From: an uncultured Erysipelotrichaceae bacterium
Lineage (GTDB): Bacteria; Bacillota_I; Bacilli_A; Erysipelotrichales; Erysipelotrichaceae
Length of the DNA stretch: 64,000 nucleotides
NCBI GenBank assembly: GCA_944327135.1
Contig: CALVGQ010000012.1
Coordinates: 1-64,000, forward strand
Reading direction: 5' to 3'
The translations under genes were made by a program, and so were the position numbers. Of this stretch, positions 46,185 to 54,183 are shown piece after piece. The notes beneath the pieces were generated by a model. That model was not told the DNA's origin. It searched no databases and worked only from the letters and a program-made list of their open reading frames with translations. Positions within the stretch are counted from its first letter, which is position 1; each line of letters starts with the position of its first letter.

Positions 46185-46202
46185 AGATCTTGTACAAGAT
46201 CT
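46185..46202. repeat. Perfect 18-bp palindrome
   Basis: AGATCTTGT followed by its exact complement, just past the lipoprotein pseudogene and eight bases before a TTGACA. It could be an operator or an unstable cruciform. No gene uses it in the obvious direction. Confidence 0.6.
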
Positions 46203-46253
46203 CAGAGTGTTGACAAAATAGATCGACAGACAATTATTTATCTGATAAAATAA

Positions 46254-46307
46254 AAAAGGCAGGAAAGGACTTTATAAACCCAAAAATTGTCAACTTTTCT
46301 GCCTTTT
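46254..46307. terminator. Terminator-like hairpin downstream of the pseudogene
   Basis: Arms AAAAGGCAGGAAAG and CTTTTCTGCCTTTT with a loop of about 26 bases, A-run on one side and T-run on the other, so it could work in either direction. Confidence 0.65.
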
Positions 46308-46376
46308 ATATTGTCAAAATGGTATAATTCAAGAGGGTTTTATTATTCTGTAATAGCTAGCTTCTTGCTAATAGAA

Positions 46377-46398
46377 AAAAAGAAGTTGCCTTCTTTTT
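46377..46398. terminator. Bidirectional terminator before nth
   Basis: Perfect stem AAAAAGAAG / CTTCTTTTT with a four-base loop. It lies about 75 bases beyond the nth stop on the minus strand and ends on T5 (A7 on the complementary side). Confidence 0.7.
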
Positions 46399-46473
46399 GA
46401 TTCTTGTCTAAAAGCATCTTCCATTTTTCTCAGTTGTCATCCTGACTTTTATAATTCACCCAATTAAACAAAA

Positions 46474-47127
46474 TCACTTTGCATGAATTGGCGAAAGATT
46501 GTTGATATTTTTATTCTTTTCTTTGCAAAGATCAATCAGCTGGCATTCTGCACAGCATGGTTTTTTAGCCTTGCAAAAATATCGGCCAAAAAAGATAAAC
46601 AAATGATGCGCGTGGCTCCATTGATTCTTAGGAATTTTCTTCATCAATTTTTTTTCCACCGTATACACGTCATCTGCTGGTGCAGCCAGTCCCAGCCTTT
46701 TACTGATTCGTTCCACATGAGTGTCTACCGCTATCGCCGGAACATTGAAACAAACCGATAAAATTACATTAGCACTTTTTCTTCCCACACCAGGCAGTGT
46801 TAATAATTCTTCCATTGTTTGAGGCATGACCCCATTAAAATCCTTGGTGATCTTCTGGGCCATCGCCTGAATGCTTTTCGCTTTGTTATGATACAACCCG
46901 ATCGTTCGAATACATTCTTCAATCTCATTCAAAGAGGCTTCCGCCATGGCTTGAGGGGTTGGATAACGGCTAAATAAGTTAGGCGTCACCTTATTGACGG
47001 ATACATCGGTGGCTTGTGCCGACAAAACAACAGCCACAGCCAATTCAAAAGGATTGCGATGATTCAATTCACAATGGGCGTCCGGAAACTGTTCCGACAA
47101 GGTAGTCAAAATGCGTTCAATGTTCAA
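46474..47127 (-). CDS. nth: Endonuclease III
   Basis: DNA glycosylase/AP lyase for oxidised pyrimidines. 217 residues. Helix-hairpin-helix with catalytic Lys (LPGVGRKSANVIL near 113-125), catalytic Asp in VDTHVERIS near 138, and the four-Cys [4Fe-4S] loop at the C-terminus (C-x6-C-x2-C-x5-C: CKAKKPCCAECQLIDLC). It overlaps dnaD by 11 bases; tseB-dnaD-nth follows the B. subtilis ypmB...dnaD-nth order. Confidence 0.97.
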   Translation of the reverse strand: MNIERILTTLSEQFPDAHCELNHRNPFELAVAVVLSAQATDVSVNKVTPNLFSRYPTPQAMAEASLNEIEECIRTIGLYHNKAKSIQAMAQKITKDFNGVMPQTMEELLTLPGVGRKSANVILSVCFNVPAIAVDTHVERISKRLGLAAPADDVYTVEKKLMKKIPKNQWSHAHHLFIFFGRYFCKAKKPCCAECQLIDLCKEKNKNINNLSPIHAK

Positions 47128-47665
47128 GATGCTTCCCCTTTTCTATCATTGCAGCCGTATATCCTTTCTGTGTCCAGGCTTCCAAGATCGTTGCAATATA
47201 ATGAAAACCTAGTTTTTTATATAGGCTCGCTTCTTTTAAAGCGTACAAGATCAATTTGCTGTCATAACAATGAAGCCAATCCGCCAAATTTTCCATCTCA
47301 TTCGGGGTTAATGGACGACCAAATTCACTTTCAAAAACATCATAAAGTGATTGATTGACAGCCCGCTCACTTTTGGCAACCTCCGCTTCAAACAAACCGC
47401 TCAGATCAAATTGAAGACCCTCGCTGCCTGCCCGGATCTGCAAATACTGTTTGGCACATAGAAGTCCAATTGCGCGATCAACTGCTTCTTGTTTCATCGC
47501 ACTGAGCTTTACCAGTTTTTCTGTGGACAAGATCTGATGATGCTCAGTAGCATGATTGATCAACAGTACAAGTATCCCCTCTTCGCTGCTTAAATTAAGA
47601 TGCTGATAATTTTCAAGAATCCAGTTTGCTTTGTTGATATAAGAATGCTGATACCACTTTCCCAT
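47117..47665 (-). CDS. dnaD: Primosomal DnaD-domain protein
   Basis: 182 residues. N-terminal winged-helix-like domain (about 1-95) and C-terminal DnaD/DnaB2 domain with YDVFESEFGRPLTPNEMENLADW near 115-137 and the closing FHYIATILEAWTQKGY (the YxxxILxxW motif). It helps load the replicative helicase during initiation and restart. Shorter than the 232-residue B. subtilis protein. It overlaps nth and lies five bases after the tseB-like gene. Confidence 0.94.
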   Translation of the reverse strand: MGKWYQHSYINKANWILENYQHLNLSSEEGILVLLINHATEHHQILSTEKLVKLSAMKQEAVDRAIGLLCAKQYLQIRAGSEGLQFDLSGLFEAEVAKSERAVNQSLYDVFESEFGRPLTPNEMENLADWLHCYDSKLILYALKEASLYKKLGFHYIATILEAWTQKGYTAAMIEKGKHLEH

Positions 47666-47670
47666 GTGAA

Positions 47671-48144
47671 TTACACTACTTTCTTTCTATAGGTTAAAAC
47701 CACTTCCAGAGAATCATAGTCCAAAAGGATCTCAGTTTGTGAATTTTCCAAGACGATGGCTGGCTGCTCATGAAACCACCCTAATGAAAAGGTCCAGTCA
47801 GTTAATCCCAATTCCTTTGCAGCCTTCTGAACTTCTTCTTCTTTAAAACTGCTCAGTTCTCGCTGAGCTAATAAATTCAGCTCCCGATCATACCAAATGA
47901 TCCATTCTTTTCCTTGATAACGGACCTGAGCCACATAAACTGTTTCATTCAGCTGATAACGATTTAGAAATTGAAATTCTTCTGCTTCAACTAGTTTCAT
48001 CATTTGTCGAGTGATTTTCTGCTCCTCAGAATAGGTTTTCAAATAAGGACCAAGAAATGTGTTCGCTGAAAAAAACAAGACCGATAAAGCGAACAGAAGC
48101 GTTAGAAACAGCGTTGTTCCCACCGAGATCAGTCTGTTTTTCAT
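47671..48144 (-). CDS. tseB: TseB/YpmB-like cell-wall regulator
   Basis: 157 residues: short cytoplasmic N-terminus, one membrane span (about 8-29), then an extracellular pair of PepSY-like segments (VAQVRYQGKEWIIWYDRELNLLAQ; AAKELGLTDWTFSLGWFHEQPAIVLE). B. subtilis TseB (YpmB) modulates the penicillin-binding protein PBP2A. The similarity is in layout and key aromatic pattern; the position upstream of dnaD-nth agrees with B. subtilis. A TATAAT about 25 bases upstream marks its promoter. Confidence 0.78.
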   Translation of the reverse strand: MKNRLISVGTTLFLTLLFALSVLFFSANTFLGPYLKTYSEEQKITRQMMKLVEAEEFQFLNRYQLNETVYVAQVRYQGKEWIIWYDRELNLLAQRELSSFKEEEVQKAAKELGLTDWTFSLGWFHEQPAIVLENSQTEILLDYDSLEVVLTYRKKVV

Positions 48145-48208
48145 CGTATCACCTCGTATGCATTATTATAACAAAAAGTTGTCCTGGCGAAAACAGAATT
48201 TAACAGAT

Positions 48209-48237
48209 TTGCAAAGTTCGCTGAAAAATGATAGGAT
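48209..48237 (+). promoter_or_regulatory. Promoter of the secreted thioredoxin-like protein gene
   Basis: TTGCAA (48209-48214) and TAGGAT (48232-48237), 17-base spacer, followed by AAGGAGG before the ATG at 48259. Confidence 0.62.
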
Positions 48238-48258
48238 AGGTAAGCAAGGAGGACGACA

Positions 48259-48861
48259 ATGATAAAAAAACTCATCACTTCTGGACTTGTTTTGGTCTGG
48301 ATCAGCAGTCTCGCTTTAGCAGGCTATCGTTTTTTTGAACCTCGAGCTGCTGAAGCCGTCACTGAAAATAAAGTAGCGATCGCCAGCATGGATGCTCAGG
48401 GAAGATCGATCAATAATGATGAAGCACAGACACCGCTAGTAGCAGCGATGGACCAAGATGACAAAACCGGGGAAGAATCCGGTACAGAAGAATACCATTA
48501 TTATCTGTTCTGCTCACCTGACGATTCAAACTGTATATATCTGAATGATTATGTTTTAAAGCCACTGGCCACTGAATTGGAAGTTTCTCAAATTGAAATC
48601 TTAGAATATGTTGATATCAGTACCTTATCTTCTGAATGGACCCCGCAACGATTAAAAAATCAATGGGGATTCGACAACTTTCCTGCCTTTGTTGCCATTG
48701 CGACAGATTCTGAAGGAAACCGTTCTATCTTATCTGTTCTGCAGTGGATAGCCGAAGAACCAATCGATCAAAATGATCTGAAAAACTGGATGATCGAAAA
48801 TGGAATCTGGACTGGTCCGGTTGAAGAACAGGGCGAACTGATCGAACAGCCTGGAGCTTAA
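48259..48861 (+). CDS. Secreted or membrane-anchored protein with thioredoxin-like domain
   Basis: 200 residues. N-terminal signal anchor (about 5-25), a low-complexity acidic stretch to residue 75, then a domain from about 78 to 185 that looks like a thioredoxin fold: YYLFCSPDDSNC with two Cys six apart, a helix, a second strand (IEILEYVDIS) and a cis-Pro-like FDNFPAFVAI. The CxxxxxC spacing is not the CxxC of classical oxidoreductases, so redox activity is unsure. It is monocistronic, between tseB (divergent) and the VTT gene (convergent). No family name can be given. Confidence 0.75.
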   Translation: MIKKLITSGLVLVWISSLALAGYRFFEPRAAEAVTENKVAIASMDAQGRSINNDEAQTPLVAAMDQDDKTGEESGTEEYHYYLFCSPDDSNCIYLNDYVLKPLATELEVSQIEILEYVDISTLSSEWTPQRLKNQWGFDNFPAFVAIATDSEGNRSILSVLQWIAEEPIDQNDLKNWMIENGIWTGPVEEQGELIEQPGA

Positions 48862-48864
48862 AAA

Positions 48865-48899
48865 AACAATGGATTTGAAATTAATCCATTGTTTTTTTC
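48865..48899. terminator. Bidirectional terminator
   Basis: 11-bp stem AACAATGGATT / AATCCATTGTT, A6 before and T7 after, shared by the convergent thioredoxin-like and VTT genes. Confidence 0.92.
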
Positions 48900-48909
48900 A
48901 TTTCAAACA

Positions 48910-49512
48910 TCACAATCCATGCCGGCGGGAAGTATACCGAGAAAGCAAAAGCAACAGCAATAAAATTGCTCCAGCCGGTAATAAATACCATGGATTTTCA
49001 AAAGAAAGTGCAACGCTGCTTCCAAAAAACGCCAGTCCGCTCATCATAATGGCTTTCGCAAAAAATAATGTCACAAAGAACGTCCGCTGATTAAAGTCGG
49101 ATAGTCCAAAAGTCATATTCAAAAAAGAGCTTGGAGTAAACGGAAGCATGGCTAAAAGAAACAAAATTTTCCAATTAACTTTCGCTACCCATTTCAATCC
49201 AGAAGATAACGCTGGCTTTCTCTTTATCCAAGGATTTAGAAAACGGCGGACCGGATAACGAAAAAAACAAAATACCAGATAACAGCCTAGCGTCGATCCG
49301 ATCCAGGAATAAAGAAATCCAGCTGCGGCACCATGAACCGTAATGTTAAAGGTGACAATGGCGACCAATGGAAGCGCCGGAATCAAGCTTTCCAGCATCG
49401 CCAAAAAGATCGGAGCTGCTGGCCCAAGATCCTTAAATGCCTCCAGCATCTGGATCCAGAATTCCAAAGACCCGACTCTTTCCATTAACTTTTGGAAAAA
49501 CTCAAGCATCTC
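48910..49512 (-). CDS. VTT-domain (TVP38/DedA-like) membrane protein
   Basis: 200 residues with about five spans. VTT/SNARE-associated signature: ALPLVAIVTFNITVHGAAAGFLYSWIGSTLGCYLVF near 45-80 with the loop GSTLG, and LPFTPSSFLNMTFGLS near 120. Homologues handle lipid scrambling or undecaprenyl-phosphate flipping. The ATG at 49512 overlaps the mtnN stop and lacks an SD of its own, pointing to coupling; the longer frame to 49581 lies in mtnN. Confidence 0.87.
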   Translation of the reverse strand, partial: EMLEFFQKLMERVGSLEFWIQMLEAFKDLGPAAPIFLAMLESLIPALPLVAIVTFNITVHGAAAGFLYSWIGSTLGCYLVFCFFRYPVRRFLNPWIKRKPALSSGLKWVAKVNWKILFLLAMLPFTPSSFLNMTFGLSDFNQRTFFVTLFFAKAIMMSGLAFFGSSVALSFENPWYLLPAGAILLLLLLLSRYTSRRHGL

Positions 49513-50191
49513 GATAGGATGCGACAAATTTTTCGCACCAAATCGCTGAGCGTTCTGCTGCTTTTTGAGCATATTCTTCAAAAGTCATCTCATTGCCTTC
49601 TTTTAAAGTGATATCAGACAGCGAACGAACAACAACAAAAGGAATATCGTAAGCATCTGCAACCTGCGCAATGGCTGCCGCTTCCATTTCTGCACATAAC
49701 GCTTCTGGATAATTTTGTTTGATCCGATCCACCTGATCCTTCCTACAAACAAAACAATCTCCGGAAACCACTGGTCCCACCCATACACGATCCTGTTCTG
49801 AAATGATTTCAGAAATTAATTGAACATAGCGAGAATCGGCTTTAAAACAGCAGGGATTCTTTGGGTCAAATCCTTTTTCCCATCCAGGAACATCGATATC
49901 GTGATGCGCCGCTTCTGTTGCCACCACCACATCTAACACCTGTTGATTTTCCCATAGACCGCCAGCTGTTCCAATATTGACAATTCCCTCTACTGAAAAA
50001 TGCTCTAGCAAAACCGTCGTGCTGCGTGCTGCATTGGTTTTCGCAACTCCACTTTGGCTCACTACAACTGAAACCCCCGCTAATTTCCCGATATAAAACG
50101 GAATTTTCTGATAAGTATGATCTTCTATTTCAGTCATTCTCATCAACAGCGCATCCACTTCGATCTTCATCGCTCCAATAATCGCAATCAT
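49502..50191 (-). CDS. mtnN: 5'-methylthioadenosine/S-adenosylhomocysteine nucleosidase
   Basis: Hydrolyses MTA and SAH to adenine plus the thioribose. 229 residues, typical length. IIGAMKIEVDAL at the N-terminus with the active Glu, GIVNIGTAGGL near 72, CAEMEAAAIAQVA with the catalytic Glu near 172, and VVRSLSD with the catalytic Asp near 197. It starts at the stop of yqeM, sharing one base, which is fitting since methyltransferases make SAH. Confidence 0.97.
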   Translation of the reverse strand: MIAIIGAMKIEVDALLMRMTEIEDHTYQKIPFYIGKLAGVSVVVSQSGVAKTNAARSTTVLLEHFSVEGIVNIGTAGGLWENQQVLDVVVATEAAHHDIDVPGWEKGFDPKNPCCFKADSRYVQLISEIISEQDRVWVGPVVSGDCFVCRKDQVDRIKQNYPEALCAEMEAAAIAQVADAYDIPFVVVRSLSDITLKEGNEMTFEEYAQKAAERSAIWCEKFVASYRDA

Positions 50192-50895
50192 TATTTCTTC
50201 CTCCCGGCAATAAATATTTTTTCACCCGGAACAATCCCGGGATGATCAAAATCCGTCCAACAGGCAGTTTCAAACCCTGCCTGATTTAAAAGCAACCGAA
50301 CCCGTTCTGGATCAAAGACCGTCTGGACATGGGTCTCCTGTTCAATATGTCCATCAGGGAACCAAAATGCAAAATGATGAAAAAGGCATCTTTCATCACT
50401 TTGAATCGTCCATTGATACTGAACATCATCGATCACACCTTCTTCAATATATTCTTCTTCAAATTCCTTCAGCCGATCCAAGGAATGCAAATCAAACAGA
50501 AACCAACCGCCTGCTTTAAGATGCTGCAAGACCAACGCAAACATTGCCTTTAATTCATTTTCATCTTTCAGATAATTTATGCTGTCGCAATAACACAAAA
50601 TTCCATCATACAATTCAGGATCCTGAAAATCAGTCATGTCTGCCTGATAAAATGTAATTTGATTTTGTAAATCTTTAGCACTGGCTTTCTTAAGCATCTC
50701 GGCTGAAAGATCACTAGCAGTCATCTGAAATCCGCAATTGTTCAACGCCAGCGTGATTTCTCCTGAACCACAAGCCAGCTCCAGCAAAGCCCCCTGCTGA
50801 AGGAATCTTTGAGTAAAAGCAACCCATTGTTTTGTTGCTGCTTCATCTTTAACCAGCCAATCATAATAATCGGCAAGACAATGATAAATCATCAT
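50191..50895 (-). CDS. yqeM: YqeM-like SAM-dependent methyltransferase
   Basis: 234 residues, class I methyltransferase: motif I LLELACGSGEITLAL near 38-52, motif II Asp in TASDLSAEML, motif III YDGILCYCDSINYL near 98. Substrate unknown; position after rsfS matches B. subtilis yqeM. It overlaps the rsfS stop by four bases. Confidence 0.9.
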   Translation of the reverse strand: MMIYHCLADYYDWLVKDEAATKQWVAFTQRFLQQGALLELACGSGEITLALNNCGFQMTASDLSAEMLKKASAKDLQNQITFYQADMTDFQDPELYDGILCYCDSINYLKDENELKAMFALVLQHLKAGGWFLFDLHSLDRLKEFEEEYIEEGVIDDVQYQWTIQSDERCLFHHFAFWFPDGHIEQETHVQTVFDPERVRLLLNQAGFETACWTDFDHPGIVPGEKIFIAGRKK

Positions 50896-51227
50896 TCAAT
50901 CCTCACTTCAGGAAGATCTCCCCACAACTGGTCCAGCTGATAGACCGCCCGTTCCTCTCCTATAAAAATATGAACGATCACATCATAACAATCCAACAGA
51001 ATCCAGCGGCTATCCGCCTGTCCTTCACAAGATCGAAGAGGGACACTGTGCTGTGATAAAACCTCCTCAAGATAATCCACCATCGCCCAAGCCAAACGCG
51101 AATTAGATGCAGTAACAATCACAAAGTAATCATAACTGGCAGACTGACTGCGAAAGTCTAAAACACGAATCGCTTCCCCATGATGCTGTTCGATCGTATC
51201 TACAATCAATTTTAAAGCGTTAGACAT
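50892..51227 (-). CDS. rsfS: Ribosomal silencing factor RsfS
   Basis: 111 residues, Iojap/RsfS family; binds the 50S protein uL14 and blocks subunit joining. Motifs VLDFRSQSASYDYFVIVTASN near 21-41, CEGQADSRWILLDCYDVIVHIF near 74-95, and the closing YQLDQLWGDLP. It overlaps the nadD-yqeK gene by eight bases. Confidence 0.97.
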   Translation of the reverse strand: MSNALKLIVDTIEQHHGEAIRVLDFRSQSASYDYFVIVTASNSRLAWAMVDYLEEVLSQHSVPLRSCEGQADSRWILLDCYDVIVHIFIGEERAVYQLDQLWGDLPEVRIE

Positions 51228-52245
51228 CCATTTCCTCCTGTGTCTTTAAATAATGCTTCTGCTCAGCTTGGATCAAAGCGACCCCTTCATCCAAATCCTT
51301 CAAGCTGACGCTGAGCTGCTTTTGAATATCATAACCCCGACCTGGATCAATTTTATCCGCAATATAAATGATCTTAGCCAGTTTGCTTTTTCCCTTTCCC
51401 TGGACATGATGGGCAATGGCAGAACAAATTTGAGGATCGGTAATCCCCAGATGATGACAAACATAATCAGCCCCCAGCCATTGGTGCCAGATTTTACAAC
51501 TGACATGGAGCTGATCTGGATGCAAGATTTCCATCAGCCGTCGGGCTTCAGCAGGGTCCAATTCTTTGGCAATATCATGGAGCATTCCTGCGATATATGC
51601 CTTTTGCGGATTCACATGATGAGCCAAAGCCAGCTTAACGGCAATTTCCGTCATGGAGCGGCAATGAGCAGATCGATAACGGGAAAGGCGATGCTGCAAA
51701 ATCTCATCCAAATAAAGTTGATGCTGAATCATGCAGGCTCGTACACACTTCGGAACCCAATGCCATTCTCCCTGCCGAACAGCTGTTGAACTGGCTCCAT
51801 GATGAAATTCAAGAATTTTGATTTTTTCAGGATTTACCACAGAAGCCCCCGCTCGAGCCAGACAGAGAAAATGAACCTCCTGCTTCAGCTCTTGAATCGA
51901 CTTCCAACGATCCAATTGTGCGACCTGATCCTGGCCAAGAATCCAGTAAAACTCATTTTGTGGAAACCGTTTTTTCAATTCACGAACGGTCTGGATCGTA
52001 TAGCTTGGAACTGGAAGCTCATTTTCCAGGGTGCTAAGAAACATTTTCCGATAAGGAGCAATCGCTCGACGGATCATCTTCACTCGAATCGAATAATCTG
52101 TCAATGGACGATCCTTTAAAGGAGTTTGGCGTGCCGGCATAAACCAGACTTCCTGAATTCCTTGATGCAGGACCTGCTTTGCCATAGCCAAATGCCCCAA
52201 ATGAACTGGATCGAATGTTCCTCCAAAAATAGCAACTTTTTTCAT
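51220..52245 (-). CDS. nadD: Fused NadD (nicotinate-nucleotide adenylyltransferase) and YqeK (HD-domain Ap4A hydrolase)
   Basis: 341 residues joining two enzymes separate in B. subtilis. Residues 1-~155: NadD with IFGGTFDPVHLGHLAMA (HxGH nucleotidyltransferase motif), FMPARQTPLKD, YWILGQDQ, and a degenerate C-terminal SSTAVRQG that corresponds to ISSTxIR. Residues ~160-341: YqeK HD domain with H..S, AYIAGMLHDIAKELD (HD), HQWLGADYV and AIAHHVQGKGKSKLAKIIYIADKIDPGR. It makes NAD precursor and cleaves Ap4A. It overlaps yhbY and rsfS. Confidence 0.94.
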   Translation of the reverse strand: MKKVAIFGGTFDPVHLGHLAMAKQVLHQGIQEVWFMPARQTPLKDRPLTDYSIRVKMIRRAIAPYRKMFLSTLENELPVPSYTIQTVRELKKRFPQNEFYWILGQDQVAQLDRWKSIQELKQEVHFLCLARAGASVVNPEKIKILEFHHGASSTAVRQGEWHWVPKCVRACMIQHQLYLDEILQHRLSRYRSAHCRSMTEIAVKLALAHHVNPQKAYIAGMLHDIAKELDPAEARRLMEILHPDQLHVSCKIWHQWLGADYVCHHLGITDPQICSAIAHHVQGKGKSKLAKIIYIADKIDPGRGYDIQKQLSVSLKDLDEGVALIQAEQKHYLKTQEEMDV

Positions 52246-52529
52246 GGCAGCAGAATCTTTCTTTCCTTAGAAACGCGATACAGAAGGATGGTTCTTCCAA
52301 TAATCTGAACCACTTCACTTTTGGTTGCTGCTGCTAAATCAAACGCTACTTCCCGAACATCCTGCGGACAGGTTTTTAAAACCGAGATTTTAATCAGTTC
52401 ATGAGCCGTTAGCGAATCATCCACTGTTTTAAATAAATTGGGAGTACAGCCTTCTTTGCCAATCTGAAAAATAGCACGAAGCGAATTCGCCTGAGACTTA
52501 AGAAAACTTTTTTGTTTATTGTTCAGCAT
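52242..52529 (-). CDS. yhbY: YhbY/YqeI CRM-domain RNA-binding protein
   Basis: 95 residues; single CRM domain with LRAIFQIGKEGCTPNLFKTVDDSLTAHELIKISVLK and the GR.I.LYR closing (IIGRTILLYR). It binds pre-50S ribosomes. It overlaps yqeH by one base and nadD by four. Confidence 0.95.
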   Translation of the reverse strand: MLNNKQKSFLKSQANSLRAIFQIGKEGCTPNLFKTVDDSLTAHELIKISVLKTCPQDVREVAFDLAAATKSEVVQIIGRTILLYRVSKERKILLP

Positions 52530-53584
52530 TAAATCATCGCCTTTCTTTTACAAACCGTGACGTGAGATGGAACTCGAATCACGGCTTTCTTCATATTCCG
52601 AACAGTAATCCACCCCAAGCCATAAATGCAAAGATCCGTTTTCGAATCAAGATCTTCAAAGCTGAAAAGATGCCACTGATCCACATGCTCTTCTGTAGTA
52701 GGAGATAACAGCGTTCCTTGATGTACCGCCCAAAGTTCATCACTCTTCTTAATTTTACCGCGATGAATCTGAAGCCGTTCACCAAGATAGAAAACAACGG
52801 TCGTCTTTGCTTTGGGAAAGCAATCAATCCGACATAGACCTCCTATCGCAAAACTCTGATTCTCATAAATCTGATAAACCTGCGGTTTCAGCGGCACTGT
52901 CGGAAGCACAGTTTTCAACGCTCTTTCTGGTAATGCAAGCAAAATACTTTCTTGATTTAATAGCCCAGGAGTATCGATATACTTCCAGTCCTGAATTGTA
53001 ATTTCATTGAAAGCTAAGGTTGTTCCAGGATAACGGGTCACTGTCAACTGCTGTGAATGAATCAGCTGATTCAATAATGTACTTTTTCCAGCATTGGCCT
53101 TTCCAAGAAAGAGCACTTTTTGATTCTTGCAAAGATTCTGGATCCTCTTTTGCAGATTCCACAGGTCTTCTTGATTCCCTCTTCGAAGAAAACAACAGGC
53201 AGCAGGAAAAAAGCGATGCACTTTTAACCGTTCCTGGACAAACCGAAAAAGCTTTTCCCTTGAAAGTGTAGAAGGAAGCAGATCACACTTAGTCAATGCT
53301 AGCAGCACGGTTCGATTAGAAAAGAGATTTTCCGTCTCACAAGGAAGACCGGCCTCCAGATCAAGACAATCAGCGACCCAAACAATCAGTCCATCCTGCC
53401 CCACTGCTTTGCGAAGCACTTGACGGTCATCAATTCCCTGTTTCATCGAATACCCGGCATCATCATAGTGTTGCATCCGAAAACACCGCTGGCACAAATC
53501 AGCCTCTTTTTTTGGTGTATACCCTAATTCTTCAGGATGGTCATATTGCAGTTCTATTCCGCATCCTTTACATTTTGTAACCAT
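52529..53584 (-). CDS. yqeH: Ribosome biogenesis GTPase YqeH
   Basis: 351 residues, circularly permuted GTPase needed for 30S assembly. N-terminal zinc finger with CKGCG and CQRCF (C-x2-C..C-x2-C), then permuted G motifs: G4 ALTKCDLLP near 97, G1 GKANAGKSTLLNQLI near 160, G3 DTPGLL near 205. C-terminal RNA-binding part. It overlaps yqeG by 17 bases. Confidence 0.96.
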   Translation of the reverse strand: MVTKCKGCGIELQYDHPEELGYTPKKEADLCQRCFRMQHYDDAGYSMKQGIDDRQVLRKAVGQDGLIVWVADCLDLEAGLPCETENLFSNRTVLLALTKCDLLPSTLSREKLFRFVQERLKVHRFFPAACCFLRRGNQEDLWNLQKRIQNLCKNQKVLFLGKANAGKSTLLNQLIHSQQLTVTRYPGTTLAFNEITIQDWKYIDTPGLLNQESILLALPERALKTVLPTVPLKPQVYQIYENQSFAIGGLCRIDCFPKAKTTVVFYLGERLQIHRGKIKKSDELWAVHQGTLLSPTTEEHVDQWHLFSFEDLDSKTDLCIYGLGWITVRNMKKAVIRVPSHVTVCKRKAMI

Positions 53585-54104
53585 AATACTCTCCTTTTTT
53601 CCACTTTCCCTGAAAGCTCAGCCAACGCAAAATGTAACGTTCCAAAAAACGGCTAAATTCAGTATGGCGGCTATCTTCCTCCACCAACGGATCCAAAAAG
53701 ATCGTATGCAGATCCATCCGGTTCCCACCCAGAATATCGGTCAGGATCTGATCGCCTGCCACTACCGTTTCTTGAGCGCTGAAACCTGTTTTTTTCAGTA
53801 ATCTTCGATAATTTTTAGAAAATGGCTTACAAAAAAAACTGACATAGTCCACTCCTGAAGCTTCACTGAAGGTCTTGACCCGTTCACGTGTATTGTTTGA
53901 ACACAAAATCACATTCAGTCCCGCCTTTTGACAGCGTTCAAAAAATTTTCGTGCCGATTCAGTAGGGACCGTTTCATGAAAAGCCACCAAGGTATTGTCA
54001 ATATCACAAAGCAGCAACCGATATCCTTCTGCAGCCAACCGTTCCACATCAACAGCATAAATATTACGGGCATAGCTTTTTGGAAGAAAAAGTCTTGTGA
54101 ACAC
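53568..54104 (-). CDS. yqeG: YqeG family HAD phosphatase
   Basis: 178 residues, matching the ~172 of B. subtilis. FLPKSYARNIYAVDVERLAAEGYRLLLCDIDNTLV holds the HAD nucleophile motif DIDNT; NVILCSNNTRERV holds motif II; motif III Lys in FCKPFSK; GDQILTDILGGNRM is motif IV. The start is GTG 54104, six bases after GGGAGGG; an open extension to 54260 runs through the promoter and is not coding. First gene of the yqeG-yqeH-yhbY-nadD/yqeK-rsfS-yqeM-mtnN-VTT operon. Confidence 0.92.
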   Translation of the reverse strand: MFTRLFLPKSYARNIYAVDVERLAAEGYRLLLCDIDNTLVAFHETVPTESARKFFERCQKAGLNVILCSNNTRERVKTFSEASGVDYVSFFCKPFSKNYRRLLKKTGFSAQETVVAGDQILTDILGGNRMDLHTIFLDPLVEEDSRHTEFSRFLERYILRWLSFQGKWKKGEYYGYKM

Positions 54105-54125
54105 ATCATCCCTCCCACGGTCTTC

Positions 54126-54134
54126 ATTATACCA
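54126..54134 (-). promoter_or_regulatory. Extended -10 promoter of the yqeG operon
   Basis: Minus strand TGGTATAAT, an extended -10; no clear -35. It lies between the AlkA-like stop and the yqeG GTG. Confidence 0.65.
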
Positions 54135-54183
54135 AAAAGTATTCTTGTGGAAAAGAGATGCATCAGAAACAAACTTCATCCTG

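Noticed and set aside
46210-46238. TTGACA followed 17 bases later by an A/T-rich hexamer as a promoter
   Set aside because: The -10 is poor and no gene lies downstream on that strand before two terminators.
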